NCBI GenBank assembly: GCA_029977785.1
Contig: JAPOKG010000005.1
Coordinates: forward strand, 1-50,128
Direction of reading: 5' to 3'
DNA length: 50,128 nucleotides
Source of the DNA: Actinomycetota bacterium
GTDB lineage: Bacteria > Actinomycetota > Actinomycetes > Nanopelagicales > Nanopelagicaceae
A program made the position numbers and the translations under genes. The notes beneath the pieces were generated by a model. The model saw only the letters and a list, made by a program, of their open reading frames with translations, had not been told where the DNA came from and did no database searches. Shown here piece after piece: positions 9,242 through 18,541 of this stretch (the first letter of the stretch is position 1; each line of letters starts with the position of its first letter).

Positions 9242-9892
9242 CTAGCGGTAGGTACGCGAGCCGAGGATTGAACTACCTACCCGGATATGTGTCGCACCAT
9301 GGTCGATAGCCACTTCAAAGTCTGCTGACATTCCTGTGGAGAGCGATTGTGCATTCGGATAATCTCTTAGGAAACGTTGATGGACGCTATAAATTTGCGC
9401 GAAGGCATCGGCAGCAATAGCGCTGACAGGTGGGACGCACATCAATCCCACAAGTGAGAGATTGGGCGTAGCAACTACCACCTCTGCCAGAGCAGCCAAC
9501 TCCGACTCAACAACTCCCCCTCTTTCAGGATCGCCATCGAGTGAGAGTTGCAGAAAAATGTCGATTGGTCGCACTGCTCGTTGACCTATTTTGAGAGCGT
9601 GCTCGCTGCTATCGAGAGAGTGAATCACATCAGCCCACTGCACAATATCTTTTATCTTCCGACTCTGAATTCCACCTTGAAAATGCCAGGTTGCTGGAAC
9701 GGCCACAGCTTTGACTTCACCCTCTTCAGTTCGATTTTCACCGAAATTTTCAACGCCCAACTCTTTCAATACTTGGACATCGCTGACTGGATAAGTCTTC
9801 GTTACGACGATGAGAGTGACATCGGCTCTGGTAATGCGTTTTTGAACAGCGGCCAGGTTGGTAGCGAGTTCTTCGCGGCGGTTCATAGCCAA
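9242..9892 (-). CDS. YggS/PROSC-type PLP-binding protein
   Basis: Pyridoxal 5'-phosphate homeostasis protein with an alanine-racemase-like N-terminal barrel fold and no known catalytic reaction. The PLP lysine is in LIVVTKTYP (about residue 32). ENFGENRTEE and the C-terminal STGMSADFEVAIDHGATHIRVGSS stretch contact the cofactor in relatives. Length is 216 residues, slightly short. The start overlaps the pgeF stop by 10 bases; the ATG at residue 3 (9886) is also possible. It belongs to the ftsZ-pgeF-yggS-sepF-yggT run. Confidence 0.92.
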   Translation of the reverse strand: MAMNRREELATNLAAVQKRITRADVTLIVVTKTYPVSDVQVLKELGVENFGENRTEEGEVKAVAVPATWHFQGGIQSRKIKDIVQWADVIHSLDSSEHALKIGQRAVRPIDIFLQLSLDGDPERGGVVESELAALAEVVVATPNLSLVGLMCVPPVSAIAADAFAQIYSVHQRFLRDYPNAQSLSTGMSADFEVAIDHGATHIRVGSSILGSRTYR

Positions 9893-10545
9893 ACAATCCC
9901 AGCTTGTCGCCCAGTAGCGCCATCTCTGCGGTAAGAAAAAAACGTTGGGTCTTCAACTGTGCACCCTCTATCAAAAGAGATAGAGACGCCTTCAGCGAGT
10001 AGAACTTTCTCTAACGCGGCCGGAAGGTCGAGAGAGGGGGTTCCCTTTGGTGTCGTGACAGCCGCCGCAGGATGTACTGCCGTTACTTCATCAAAAATCT
10101 CTTGTGAAACTTCGTAACAGCGACCACAGATAGATGGCCCGATCACGGCAGAAATTTGAGTTGCACCAATCTCGCGCATTGCCGCAATTGCGCCCAGCGC
10201 AACTGAGTTCATCAAACCTTTGCGTCCTACATGTACTGCAGCCACGGCAACTTTGGAGGTAAGAAGGAGCGGAATGCAATCTGCGACCATGACGGCGAGA
10301 GCGACTCCCGGGATACCGGTTACTAGCGCATCTGCAGTTGGGTGCTCATCTGAGACTGCCTCAATTATGACAACGCGGTTGCCATGAACTTGTTCCATGT
10401 ATTGATGTTCGCCAACTTCCTGGCCGAGAATTCTTCTATTTTCCAGCACGCGCGCTGGATCATCGCCAACATGCAGAGCTAGGTTGAGAGAAGAAAACGC
10501 ACCGGTGCTAACTCCACCGGTGCGATTGGTAAATCGATACCCCAT
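9883..10545 (-). CDS. pgeF: PgeF/YfiH family (peptidoglycan editing factor, purine nucleoside phosphorylase-like)
   Basis: The 220-residue protein belongs to the DUF152/YfiH family. In E. coli YfiH removes L-Ser mis-incorporated in UDP-MurNAc-tripeptide, and relatives act on purine nucleosides. Conserved pieces include VHGNRVVI, the metal-site region MVADCIPLLL, AAVHVGRKG and GPSICGRCYEV, which together supply the His and Cys ligands. It starts one base before the ftsZ stop region and overlaps yggS. An older label for this family is multicopper polyphenol oxidase (laccase domain), but no multicopper oxidase architecture is present. Confidence 0.9.
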   Translation of the reverse strand: MGYRFTNRTGGVSTGAFSSLNLALHVGDDPARVLENRRILGQEVGEHQYMEQVHGNRVVIIEAVSDEHPTADALVTGIPGVALAVMVADCIPLLLTSKVAVAAVHVGRKGLMNSVALGAIAAMREIGATQISAVIGPSICGRCYEVSQEIFDEVTAVHPAAAVTTPKGTPSLDLPAALEKVLLAEGVSISFDRGCTVEDPTFFSYRRDGATGRQAGIVWL

Positions 10546-11676
10546 TTACTTCATAAAGTCTGGAACATCAATTTCATCTTCTGACACCAAATCCTCGAAG
10601 GTTACGCGTTTGCGCGGAGCGCTTGAATCAAGATCAAGGGCCACGGAGAGTGGGTCATTAGCTGGAATTGGATTTGCGATGCCACCTAGCGTGCTGGCAT
10701 TAATAACTGGCATATCAACCTTCTTCGGTTCTCCACCAGCAAAGCCAGCTGCAATCACGGTAATACGTACTTCATCGCCAAGAGCATCATCAATGGTTGT
10801 ACCAAAGATAATGCGAGCATCAGGGTGAGCAGCTGCCTGCACTAGCTCACATGCTTCGTTAATTTCAAAGAGTCCAAGATCTGATCCTCCTGCAACGGAG
10901 AGAAGAACTCCCATAGCGCCATCGATAGATGCTTCAAGGAGCGGGCTAGAGATTGCTAACTCTGCAGCACGTGTTGCGCGATTTTCTCCTCGCGCAGAAC
11001 CAATGCCCATCAACGCTGAACCCGCATCTGTCATCACAGTCTTGACATCAGCAAAGTCGAGATTGATAAGTCCCGGTTGTGTAATGATTTCGGTAATGCC
11101 TTGAACACCTGACAAGAGAACTTGATCAGCGCTCTTAAATGCATCAACTGCAGTAATTGCGCGATCTGAGATTGCAAGTAGTCGATCATTTGGAATAACA
11201 ATAAGTGTGTCTACCTGCTCGCGAAGAAGTTCGATTCCCTCATCTGCTTGACGGGTACGAATCTTGCCTTCGAAAGAGAATGGTTTTGTAACTACGCCAA
11301 TAGTAAGTGCGCCGAGATCACGTGCAATCTTTGCAACGATTGGAGCGCCACCTGTACCAGTACCGCCACCTTCTCCTGCTGTCACAAAGACCATATCTGC
11401 ACCACGAAGAATTTCTTCAATCTCTTCGGTGTGATCGATTGCTGCTTGTCTTCCCTTTTCAGGAGCAGCGCCTGCACCTAATCCTTTTGTAGATGCGCGA
11501 CCAATATCTAGTTTCACATCTGCATCACTCATTAATAAATGTTGTGCATCTGTATTGATTGCGATGAACTCAACGCCTTTAAGACCGACGTCAATCATGC
11601 GATTGATTGCATTTACTCCGCCGCCGCCGATTCCAACAACCTTGATGACAGCTAAGTAATTCTGTGGTGCAGCCAC
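10546..11676 (-). CDS. ftsZ: Cell division protein FtsZ
   Basis: Tubulin-like GTPase that forms the cytokinetic ring. The 376-residue protein has the GTP-binding G-box GGGTGTG at residues 103-109, [15 protein letters not shown] at the N-terminus and the T7-loop NLDFADVK. A linker leads to the acidic terminal peptide [11 protein letters not shown], the expected docking site for SepF. The start is GTG 11676, with a GGGGG Shine-Dalgarno about 6-10 bases upstream. A 132-base gap with a hairpin separates it from ftsQ, so ftsZ probably has its own promoter. Confidence 0.98.
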   Translation of the reverse strand: MAAPQNYLAVIKVVGIGGGGVNAINRMIDVGLKGVEFIAINTDAQHLLMSDADVKLDIGRASTKGLGAGAAPEKGRQAAIDHTEEIEEILRGADMVFVTAGEGGGTGTGGAPIVAKIARDLGALTIGVVTKPFSFEGKIRTRQADEGIELLREQVDTLIVIPNDRLLAISDRAITAVDAFKSADQVLLSGVQGITEIITQPGLINLDFADVKTVMTDAGSALMGIGSARGENRATRAAELAISSPLLEASIDGAMGVLLSVAGGSDLGLFEINEACELVQAAAHPDARIIFGTTIDDALGDEVRITVIAAGFAGGEPKKVDMPVINASTLGGIANPIPANDPLSVALDLDSSAPRKRVTFEDLVSEDEIDVPDFMK

Positions 11677-11808
11677 GTGAGTCCCCCTTTAGAACTGTAA
11701 ACCTCAACTTGAGAATTACATTTCTACTCTCTTTAATGGCGGCAACGTATGCGCAATGGTGGCGGTAATCAAAGACCGCCACGAACTAATTTTCTGTCTC
11801 AGTCAGAG
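11677..11808 (-). promoter_or_regulatory. ftsQ-ftsZ intergenic region with hairpin
   Basis: This is the longest gap within the otherwise tightly packed division cluster. It contains a perfect 7-base stem TGGCGGT/ACCGCCA (11760-11781, loop 8 bases) about 85 bases upstream of the ftsZ start. No U-tract follows on the minus strand, so it is not a standard terminator. It may be a processing or protein-binding site; ftsZ promoters commonly lie in this interval in actinobacteria. I could not fix a -35/-10 pair with confidence. Confidence 0.45.
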
Positions 11809-12540
11809 CTATTTAACCAGTGGTGCATGTGGTGCGCTGACATCAATGCGTCGAATATTTTTATTTTCAGGTAGCGCTAATAGTGCATCAATTACTTGTG
11901 ATTTTAATTCATTCTCTTCATTTGCACCCCAGAGGATCTGCAACTGCTTCTGCTCGCGCAGAACCTTCAATGAGAAGTTAGATTCGTTGTAGGCGGCAAG
12001 GCTAAGTACATCTGCTCTGATTGACTCTGGGAGGTTTTGAAAGAGATTGATTGCAACCAGCCCTAATTCTGGGGTCGAGGCTGAGACTCGAGGAAGTTCT
12101 GCGCCGTTGAAGCCGGGAAGAGTGAAGACCTTTCCGGATGCATCCAGGACCTGGTTGTTGAAGTACGCCGTTGGAGTACGAGGCGTGATGGCAACCACTA
12201 CTTCGCCAGTCATCCAATTGCGAGAAATCTCCGCACTTTCAACCCAATCGATATCTGATATTCGATGAGAGATAGCACGTGGTTCAACGCGAGCCAATTT
12301 ATCTCCAGCACGTAGATCTGCCACCTTTGAAATTGTTTCTTTACTTGCTGCAGTCGGTGCACCGTCAATCGAGATAGAAGAAACGGTGAAGATACTCGAC
12401 CATGCTAAGAGATAAGTCAGGCCAGCGAAAAGCGCCACTACAAGAGCGACGACGAGGGGAAACTTGCTTACTTTACGCAAAGCGACGCTGCAACCCTTCG
12501 GCAATAATCGGAGCAAGTGAATTAACATCACCTGCACCAA
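11809..12540 (-). CDS. ftsQ: Cell division protein FtsQ
   Basis: Bitopic divisome protein linking FtsL/FtsB-type partners. After a short basic cytoplasmic segment there is one transmembrane helix (FPLVVALVVALFAGLTYLLA). A POTRA domain follows (FTVSSISIDGAP to VVVAITPRTPTAYF) and then the FtsQ beta domain. The start is unclear. The frame opens at ATG 12540, overlapping murC by 68 bases. TTG 12480, right at the murC stop, gives a shorter cytoplasmic part and has AAGGG 13 bases upstream. A POTRA domain beside murC and ftsZ makes the identification firm. Confidence 0.9.
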   Translation of the reverse strand: MVQVMLIHLLRLLPKGCSVALRKVSKFPLVVALVVALFAGLTYLLAWSSIFTVSSISIDGAPTAASKETISKVADLRAGDKLARVEPRAISHRISDIDWVESAEISRNWMTGEVVVAITPRTPTAYFNNQVLDASGKVFTLPGFNGAELPRVSASTPELGLVAINLFQNLPESIRADVLSLAAYNESNFSLKVLREQKQLQILWGANEENELKSQVIDALLALPENKNIRRIDVSAPHAPLVK

Positions 12541-13846
12541 GGGTAATAATCACATCACCTGGTTGCGCCATTTCGATAATTCGATCAGAGGCTTGAACAA
12601 AATTAGGAAGATAATGTCCTCGTTCCATCTTGGCGGCAATGAGTTCAGATGTCACGCCATGTATTGGCTTCTCACTTGCCGCGTAGATTTCAAGCAAAGT
12701 GACATCATCGGCTAAATCTAAAGATGTCGCGAAACTGTCGAGGAATGCTTGAGTACGTGAATATCGATGAGGTTGAAAGATCACCAAGACGCGCCCATCG
12801 CCGGCGTAACGTCGAGCTGCTTCTAAAGTCACTCGTATCTCTGTTGGATGATGCCCATAATCATCGATAATTCGAATTCCATGTTCTGTCGCTTTGAGTT
12901 CAAAGCGTCGTCCGGCGCCGCGAAAGTTATGAAGACCATCTAATAGTTGGCTCATCGGTAGCTGTAGGGCCATCCCCATCGCTAGACATCCAGCTGCATT
13001 GAGCAGATTGTGGTGGCCAGGTACTTGCAGTTCAAGGGTGCCAACAGCTCTGCCCTTCCACATCACGCGCGCAGTTGATCCCATCGCCTTTAGAACAATC
13101 TGATCAAGGGCGAGGTCTACTCCATCAGTTGTTCCGTACGAGATTGGTGTGCAGGCAAGGAGTGATTCGCCAAGTCGCTTTGAGCCAGCATCGTCGGCGC
13201 AATAGACCAAGAAACCGTCCGGTGAAATCGTCGCAGCAAAGGAATCAAACACTTCGGTCACTGCTTCAGGGGTATGAAAGTAATCAACATGATCATGCTC
13301 AATGTTGGTGACGATTGCAGCAAGTGGCTGGTATTCAACGAATGAACCATCAGATTCATCTGCCTCTGCTACAAAGAAATCTCCTGTACCGCGATGTGCG
13401 TTGGAACCAGAAGCAGTCAGTGTTCCTCCTATTGCAAAGGAAGGGTCTGCCCCGCAAGCTTGAAGCGCCACAGTCATCATCGAAGATGTAGTTGTCTTGC
13501 CATGAGTTCCGGCGACAGCGATGCTGCGAGAGCCTTTCATGAGAAGCGCCAGTGCTTGTGCTCGAGTAAGAATAGGGATTGAGCGTTCGACTGCATACGC
13601 CAACTCTGGATTTGTCGCAGCGATGGCGGTTGAGTAGATAACAACATCTGCGCCTTCAACATTTGCTGCCGCATGCGTTGCTGAGACCTTGGCGCCCAGT
13701 GCAGTCAAAGCGGTCAGCACAGAAGAATCTTTTGCATCTGAACCGCTCACGCTAATTCCATCAGAGAGCGCAATCCGCGCAAGGCCACTCATGCCTGATC
13801 CACCGATGCCGATGAAGTGAATCTTCTTGCCTTGCAGCGTCTGCAC
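12473..13846 (-). CDS. murC: UDP-N-acetylmuramate--L-alanine ligase MurC
   Basis: ATP-dependent Mur ligase adding L-Ala to UDP-MurNAc in the cytoplasm. The 457-residue protein has the N-terminal dinucleotide-like fold HFIGIGGSGMSGLA (residues 10-23), the P-loop GTHGKTTTS (113-121), the EADESDGSF segment and the C-terminal ligase domain with FQPHRYSRT. It starts on the base next to the murG stop and overlaps ftsQ. All family motifs are present. Confidence 0.97.
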   Translation of the reverse strand: MQTLQGKKIHFIGIGGSGMSGLARIALSDGISVSGSDAKDSSVLTALTALGAKVSATHAAANVEGADVVIYSTAIAATNPELAYAVERSIPILTRAQALALLMKGSRSIAVAGTHGKTTTSSMMTVALQACGADPSFAIGGTLTASGSNAHRGTGDFFVAEADESDGSFVEYQPLAAIVTNIEHDHVDYFHTPEAVTEVFDSFAATISPDGFLVYCADDAGSKRLGESLLACTPISYGTTDGVDLALDQIVLKAMGSTARVMWKGRAVGTLELQVPGHHNLLNAAGCLAMGMALQLPMSQLLDGLHNFRGAGRRFELKATEHGIRIIDDYGHHPTEIRVTLEAARRYAGDGRVLVIFQPHRYSRTQAFLDSFATSLDLADDVTLLEIYAASEKPIHGVTSELIAAKMERGHYLPNFVQASDRIIEMAQPGDVIITLGAGDVNSLAPIIAEGLQRRFA

Positions 13847-14929
13847 TTACTTACCTCCGGAGAGAGCGTGATCCATCAACGCCACAATCTTAGTTGTTGC
13901 CTCAATATCAATTGTCGAACCAGATATTGGAGCAGCGCTGCTGCAAGCAAGTAGTCGGCTGAGATTCTGATTAATCCAGTCTGGGGTGAATTGCGCCTGC
14001 GGAAGTATTTCAGCACGGCCTTGAGAAATTAACGAGGCAGCATTGAGATTCTGTTCACCATTTCCGATTGGAAGAGGAATAAAGAGCGCATATCTACCTA
14101 AGGTGTTTACTTCAGCACACGTTACTGCACCGCTTCTGGCAATAATCAGATCTGCTGCCAAATATGCAGTTGCCATATCGGAGATGTAATTAACGGCTTG
14201 GTAACTATCGTGCGAATCCGGCAGCACGCTACGCGCGCCAACTCCATGAAGGATGTTTACACCTCGAGAGATAAGCGATTGCTCTGAACGTGCGATGACA
14301 TCATTTATTGCCGCTGAACCTTGTGAGCCCCCAAAGATAAAGACCAGCGGAGTTTGCTCATCAAAACCAAGTGCACGTTTTGCATCCAACCGCGCGCTAC
14401 GCCAATCCTTGTGAGCGCTCTCATACGCGCTAGCAATATTCTCTTTCAGGGGCAGGCCAGTAAGAAGTGATTTCTTGAGAGATCCGCTCATCACAGGATG
14501 AGCAACCGCAGTAAACCGAGTAAAGAGAGCACCTAAACGGTTGGCCAGGCCCGGTCTTGCATTTGCTTCATGAATAACAAATGGTGTTCGAGTCAGAGCT
14601 GCAGCTAGATATGCCGGCGCCGAGACATACCCGCCGAATCCGATAACTAAATCTGCACCTGCTATCGCCTTCATCGAATGAGAAATCGCTCGAAGCAGTG
14701 AGAAGGGCAGCAGTAATAACTTAGGTGAGATGCGACGCGGCACGAAGACTTTAGGAATAAGAGTGAGTGCGAATCCGGCTGCAGGAACAAGGTTCGTTTC
14801 TAGCCCTGCCTTTGTACCAAGAAAGGTAATCTGCGAATCAGGATGGGCCAATTGCCAACGTCGCGCTACAGCAAGTGCAGGTTCTATATGCCCTGCTGTA
14901 CCGCCGCCAGCGACGATGATGCGGTTCAT
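13847..14929 (-). CDS. murG: UDP-GlcNAc:lipid I N-acetylglucosaminyltransferase MurG
   Basis: Membrane-associated GT-B glycosyltransferase that converts lipid I to lipid II. The 360-residue protein begins with the Gly-rich GGGTAGHIEPALAVARRW. It has FGGSQGSAAINDVI in the middle and the donor-binding ARSGAVTCAEVNTLGRYA region toward the C-terminus. Its ATG overlaps the ftsW stop by four bases (ATGA), so the two are probably translationally coupled. Confidence 0.97.
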   Translation of the reverse strand: MNRIIVAGGGTAGHIEPALAVARRWQLAHPDSQITFLGTKAGLETNLVPAAGFALTLIPKVFVPRRISPKLLLLPFSLLRAISHSMKAIAGADLVIGFGGYVSAPAYLAAALTRTPFVIHEANARPGLANRLGALFTRFTAVAHPVMSGSLKKSLLTGLPLKENIASAYESAHKDWRSARLDAKRALGFDEQTPLVFIFGGSQGSAAINDVIARSEQSLISRGVNILHGVGARSVLPDSHDSYQAVNYISDMATAYLAADLIIARSGAVTCAEVNTLGRYALFIPLPIGNGEQNLNAASLISQGRAEILPQAQFTPDWINQNLSRLLACSSAAPISGSTIDIEATTKIVALMDHALSGGK

Positions 14930-16089
14930 GCGCTTCTTCGCTTCACAATCTCTTTACGAACTTCAGGATCACGAAGAGCTGCTCCGGCCACGAAACCAAT
15001 TGCACAAAGAGATGCAACCAGTGCTGAGCCACCGTAAGAGACAAGTGGAAGCGTTACACCGACAACTGGCAAAGTACTCGTTGCGGATCCAATATTGAGA
15101 AATGATTGCGCCATAAACCAACATGCGATTCCGGCACAGGCATAACGAATCATGGGCTCTTTGGCGCGAAGTGCTATTCGGAACATGGAATAAATGAGAG
15201 TTCCTAAGAGAGCAAGAACTGCGAGCGTTCCGACCAAACCGAGTTCTTCACCGATGACAGAGAAGATGAAGTCAGTGTGGGCATCCGGGAGATTTCCCCA
15301 CTTCTGTCTACTTCCCCCGAGGCCGACTCCAAAGAGTCCGCCTGTTGCAAGTCCCAACAAGCTATGCGCTGGCTGCCACCCTGCAAGTTTGTAATCTTCA
15401 GGCGCAAAGGGATTAAGGAAGACTAAGAATCTCTGAGCGCGATAATCGGATGTTGCAATGAGGTATGCAAGCGCAAGGGCGCCGGTTGCGGTGGCCCACC
15501 CAAGAATACGCAGTCGAATTCCGGAGACAAAGAGCATGCCCGCCAAAATTGCTGCAATCACAGATGTGGTTCCAAGATCGCGCCCGGCCATAACGAGGAC
15601 CATAATGATGAGGAAGCCTGGTGCAAGCAGTGCGAAGACGTTGACGTTAAATCTGCCTGCGCTCTCTTTTCTTGCTAATAATCGGCTCGCCCAGAGAATC
15701 ATCAGAAACTTTGCAAATTCACTTGGCTGAATATCAATAACTCGTAGATCAATCCAGTTGGTATTACCTTTAACTGTCTTTCCAACTCCTGGAATGAGCA
15801 AAATAGATAAAGAAAGTAATGAAATAGTGAAGGCAAAGCGGGCCAGTAGGTTCCATTGTGCAACAGTAATTTTAGTTAAGTATGCAGCGATTGGCAGCGA
15901 AACTACTACGAAGAGTAATTGCCGCAAGACAATAGAGGTTGAGCTTCCCTTTGTATCAATGGCATGAATTGTGGAAGCCGAGAAGACCATAACCACGCCA
16001 AGGAAGGTCAGCGCAGTAGCGCTGGCTAAAAGCATATAGAAATGGTTAACCGGTTGGGCTAAGAACTTCTTCTGAACTTTACTTGCCAT
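14926..16089 (-). CDS. ftsW: SEDS-family peptidoglycan glycosyltransferase FtsW
   Basis: Septal SEDS polymerase that links lipid II into glycan strands together with the class B PBP FtsI. The 387-residue protein has about ten transmembrane segments. SEDS signatures are visible: QPSEFAKFLMI, the catalytic-loop region HTDFIFSVIGEELG and LPLVSYGGSALVA near the C-terminus. Its location between murD and murG and the nearby ftsI favour FtsW over RodA. It overlaps the murD stop by 11 bases. Confidence 0.95.
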   Translation of the reverse strand: MASKVQKKFLAQPVNHFYMLLASATALTFLGVVMVFSASTIHAIDTKGSSTSIVLRQLLFVVVSLPIAAYLTKITVAQWNLLARFAFTISLLSLSILLIPGVGKTVKGNTNWIDLRVIDIQPSEFAKFLMILWASRLLARKESAGRFNVNVFALLAPGFLIIMVLVMAGRDLGTTSVIAAILAGMLFVSGIRLRILGWATATGALALAYLIATSDYRAQRFLVFLNPFAPEDYKLAGWQPAHSLLGLATGGLFGVGLGGSRQKWGNLPDAHTDFIFSVIGEELGLVGTLAVLALLGTLIYSMFRIALRAKEPMIRYACAGIACWFMAQSFLNIGSATSTLPVVGVTLPLVSYGGSALVASLCAIGFVAGAALRDPEVRKEIVKRRSA

Positions 16090-17476
16090 CTCGAACTACC
16101 TTCTCGACTGCACTCTTAAATCTTTCTCCGCGGTCGGAATAAGAGAGAAATTGATCCATCGAAGCACAGGCTGGGGCCAGCAGGACAGTGTCACCCGAAA
16201 CAGCTTTAGCTTGAGCTGTGCGAATTACGCTCTCCATTAACGAATTATCTACTCCACCTTTGGAATATCCGGCAGGTGAGTCGATGAGTTCAACCTGAAT
16301 GTGTGGAGCGCGCTGACGAATTTCATCTGCAATCAAAGCGCGATCTTCACCTATCAATATGGCAACTCGTACGCGCGCCTTAATCCGCTCAACCAGCTCG
16401 CCCATATATGCACCTTTTGCCAGTCCGCCTGCAACCCAGATGACTGAGAGAGCGGACATGATGGAGGCGCTAGCAGCGTGAGGATTTGTCGCCTTTGAAT
16501 CATCAATCCAGGTAATTCCATCGCTTTCATACACCTTCTCGATGCGATGTCGACCAGGTGTAAATGTCGAAATTGCGGATCGCAGGGCTTCATGATTTAC
16601 CCCTGCGCTCAGCGCTAAACCGGCTGCAGCCAGTGCATTTGAAACGCTGTGAGGGACTGTGGGCTTTACTTCGCTCAGTTCAGCAATCATCGCTGCTTCT
16701 TGCGGGTTAGCAACAAAAGCGCGATCAACTAATAATTCTTCAACTATTCCAATTTCTCCTGGACCCGGAGTATCAAGTGAGAAGAAAACTTTCTGCCCTT
16801 GCCAATGCGCAACGCGCGTCACAATCTCACCATCTTCACCATTAAGAATCCCTGTGGTGGCTCTATCAAGAATTGAAATCTTGTCGCTTGCATATGCATC
16901 AAAGCTGCCATGCCAATCAATATGGTCTTGGGCAATATTGAGGATTGCTGCTGCGGTAAAAGATGCATCTTCCATCCAATGAAGTTGAAAAGATGAGAGT
17001 TCAATAACTAAGAATTGATAATCTTCGAGAGATTCGACAGATTCGATGACAGTCGTTCCGACGTTGCCGCATGCAACAGCGCTGACTCCCCCAGCTTGCA
17101 ACATCGCCGCGGTGAGTTCAACAGTGGAAGTCTTTCCATTTGTCCCAGTAAGGCTTATCCATTTCTGGGCGGGCTTTTTAACGCTCCAGGCATAATCAAC
17201 TTCATTTATCAAAGGCACTTGCGCAGCACGTGCAGCTTGAATCACTGGATGGTTCTCTTTCCAACCTGGTGAAATCAGCAGGCGGTCGAAGTCGGTGATT
17301 GTGATTGCATTTGGATGAACAACTGCAAACTCATCGGTTGAATCCTTATTCTCATCAATGAGCGTTACTTCAACCCCTCGTTTGGTTAGGCTCCGCGCCA
17401 CCGCTAATCCAGTAACTCCGGCGCCTGCTACGCAGATCCGCAATCCATTGAGGTTCTTATAAAGTTCTTGTGCCAT
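16079..17476 (-). CDS. murD: UDP-N-acetylmuramoylalanine--D-glutamate ligase MurD
   Basis: Mur ligase adding D-Glu to UDP-MurNAc-L-Ala. The 465-residue protein has an N-terminal nucleotide fold (RICVAGAGVTGLAVARSL), the P-loop GTNGKTS (111-117), NIAQDHIDWHG, and the C-terminal WIDDSKATNPHAA segment. It starts 6 bases after mraY ends and overlaps ftsW. Typical length; nothing unusual. Confidence 0.97.
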   Translation of the reverse strand: MAQELYKNLNGLRICVAGAGVTGLAVARSLTKRGVEVTLIDENKDSTDEFAVVHPNAITITDFDRLLISPGWKENHPVIQAARAAQVPLINEVDYAWSVKKPAQKWISLTGTNGKTSTVELTAAMLQAGGVSAVACGNVGTTVIESVESLEDYQFLVIELSSFQLHWMEDASFTAAAILNIAQDHIDWHGSFDAYASDKISILDRATTGILNGEDGEIVTRVAHWQGQKVFFSLDTPGPGEIGIVEELLVDRAFVANPQEAAMIAELSEVKPTVPHSVSNALAAAGLALSAGVNHEALRSAISTFTPGRHRIEKVYESDGITWIDDSKATNPHAASASIMSALSVIWVAGGLAKGAYMGELVERIKARVRVAILIGEDRALIADEIRQRAPHIQVELIDSPAGYSKGGVDNSLMESVIRTAQAKAVSGDTVLLAPACASMDQFLSYSDRGERFKSAVEKVVRDGK

Positions 17477-17482
17477 GAGGGT

Positions 17483-18541
17483 TTAGCTTGCAACCCAATC
17501 GGTATAGAAGAGTCCGAGACCTAGAGCAACGCAAAGTCCTGCGATGATCCAGAAGCGAAGCACAATCGTGACTTCGCCCCAACCCATAAGTTCAAAGTGA
17601 TGCTGTAGAGGCGCCATCTTAAAGAGGCGTTTGCCTCCGGTTAAGCGGAAGTAGATAACTTGCAAAGCCACTGAAAGAGTGATGATGACGAAGAGACCAC
17701 CAAGTGGGATTAAGAGAAGCTCGACGCGCAACGAAGCTGCAAGTCCTGCAAGTGCGCCACCGAGTGCGAGAGAACCTGTATCTCCCATAAATATCTTTGC
17801 AGGAGATGCATTCCACCAAAGAAAGCCAGTACACGATCCCGCAAAGGCTGCGGCAAGCACTGCCAGGTCGAGTGGATCTCGGACGTTGTAACAATTTGGT
17901 GACGCGCTCACCGCACAGCTTTGACCAAACTCCCAAACCCCTATCAATACGAAGGCGAGAAATGTCATGACAGATGCTCCAGTAGCCAATCCATCAAGCC
18001 CATCAGTGAGGTTTACTCCATTACTAGTTGCAGTCACCATAAAGGCGATCCAAATAATGACAAGAACAACTCCAAGGTTAATTCCCGTATCACGCACAGT
18101 AGAAAGATTCTGTGAGATCGGCGTCAGGCCATCGCCATCTGGAAATTGCAGGCCTAAGTAACCAAAAGTTGAGGCAAAAAAGACTTGCCCAAAAATCTTC
18201 TGCTTGCCGCTTATCCCCCGAGAATTTTGTCGAGAGACCTTGAGGTAATCATCGAGAAATCCAACTAATCCAAGTCCGAGTACAAGTCCAATAATCAGCA
18301 GCGCCGAAACCGTGACAGCCTTCTGGGTCAACAGGTGCGCTAAGAAGTAGGCAGATATGGTCGCAAAAATAATGATGATGCCACCCATAGTTGGGGTGCC
18401 ACGTTTTGTGTGATGCGTTGAAGGTCCATCATCGCGAATAAATTGTCCATACCCGCGACGAGCGAGAACTTTAATAAGTGCGGGGGTTCCAAGAAGCGAG
18501 AAGAGGAGAGCAAGCGCTCCGGCGATAAGGATGAGTCTCAT
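17483..18541 (-). CDS. mraY: Phospho-N-acetylmuramoyl-pentapeptide transferase MraY
   Basis: Integral membrane enzyme that moves phospho-MurNAc-pentapeptide onto undecaprenyl phosphate to give lipid I. With the start at ATG 18541, which overlaps the murF stop as ATGA, the protein has 352 residues and about ten membrane segments. Catalytic motifs are [37 protein letters not shown] and the HHFELMGW region. A longer in-frame opening to 18577 exists but would overlap murF by 40 bases and add a non-conserved extension. Confidence 0.96.
   Translation of the reverse strand: MRLILIAGALALLFSLLGTPALIKVLARRGYGQFIRDDGPSTHHTKRGTPTMGGIIIIFATISAYFLAHLLTQKAVTVSALLIIGLVLGLGLVGFLDDYLKVSRQNSRGISGKQKIFGQVFFASTFGYLGLQFPDGDGLTPISQNLSTVRDTGINLGVVLVIIWIAFMVTATSNGVNLTDGLDGLATGASVMTFLAFVLIGVWEFGQSCAVSASPNCYNVRDPLDLAVLAAAFAGSCTGFLWWNASPAKIFMGDTGSLALGGALAGLAASLRVELLLIPLGGLFVIITLSVALQVIYFRLTGGKRLFKMAPLQHHFELMGWGEVTIVLRFWIIAGLCVALGLGLFYTDWVAS

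Noticed and set aside
9883-10545. Laccase/multicopper oxidase
   Set aside because: The protein is the 220-residue YfiH/PgeF family; it lacks the cupredoxin domains and copper motifs of laccases.
11760-11781. Rho-independent terminator after ftsQ
   Set aside because: No run of T follows the stem in either direction.
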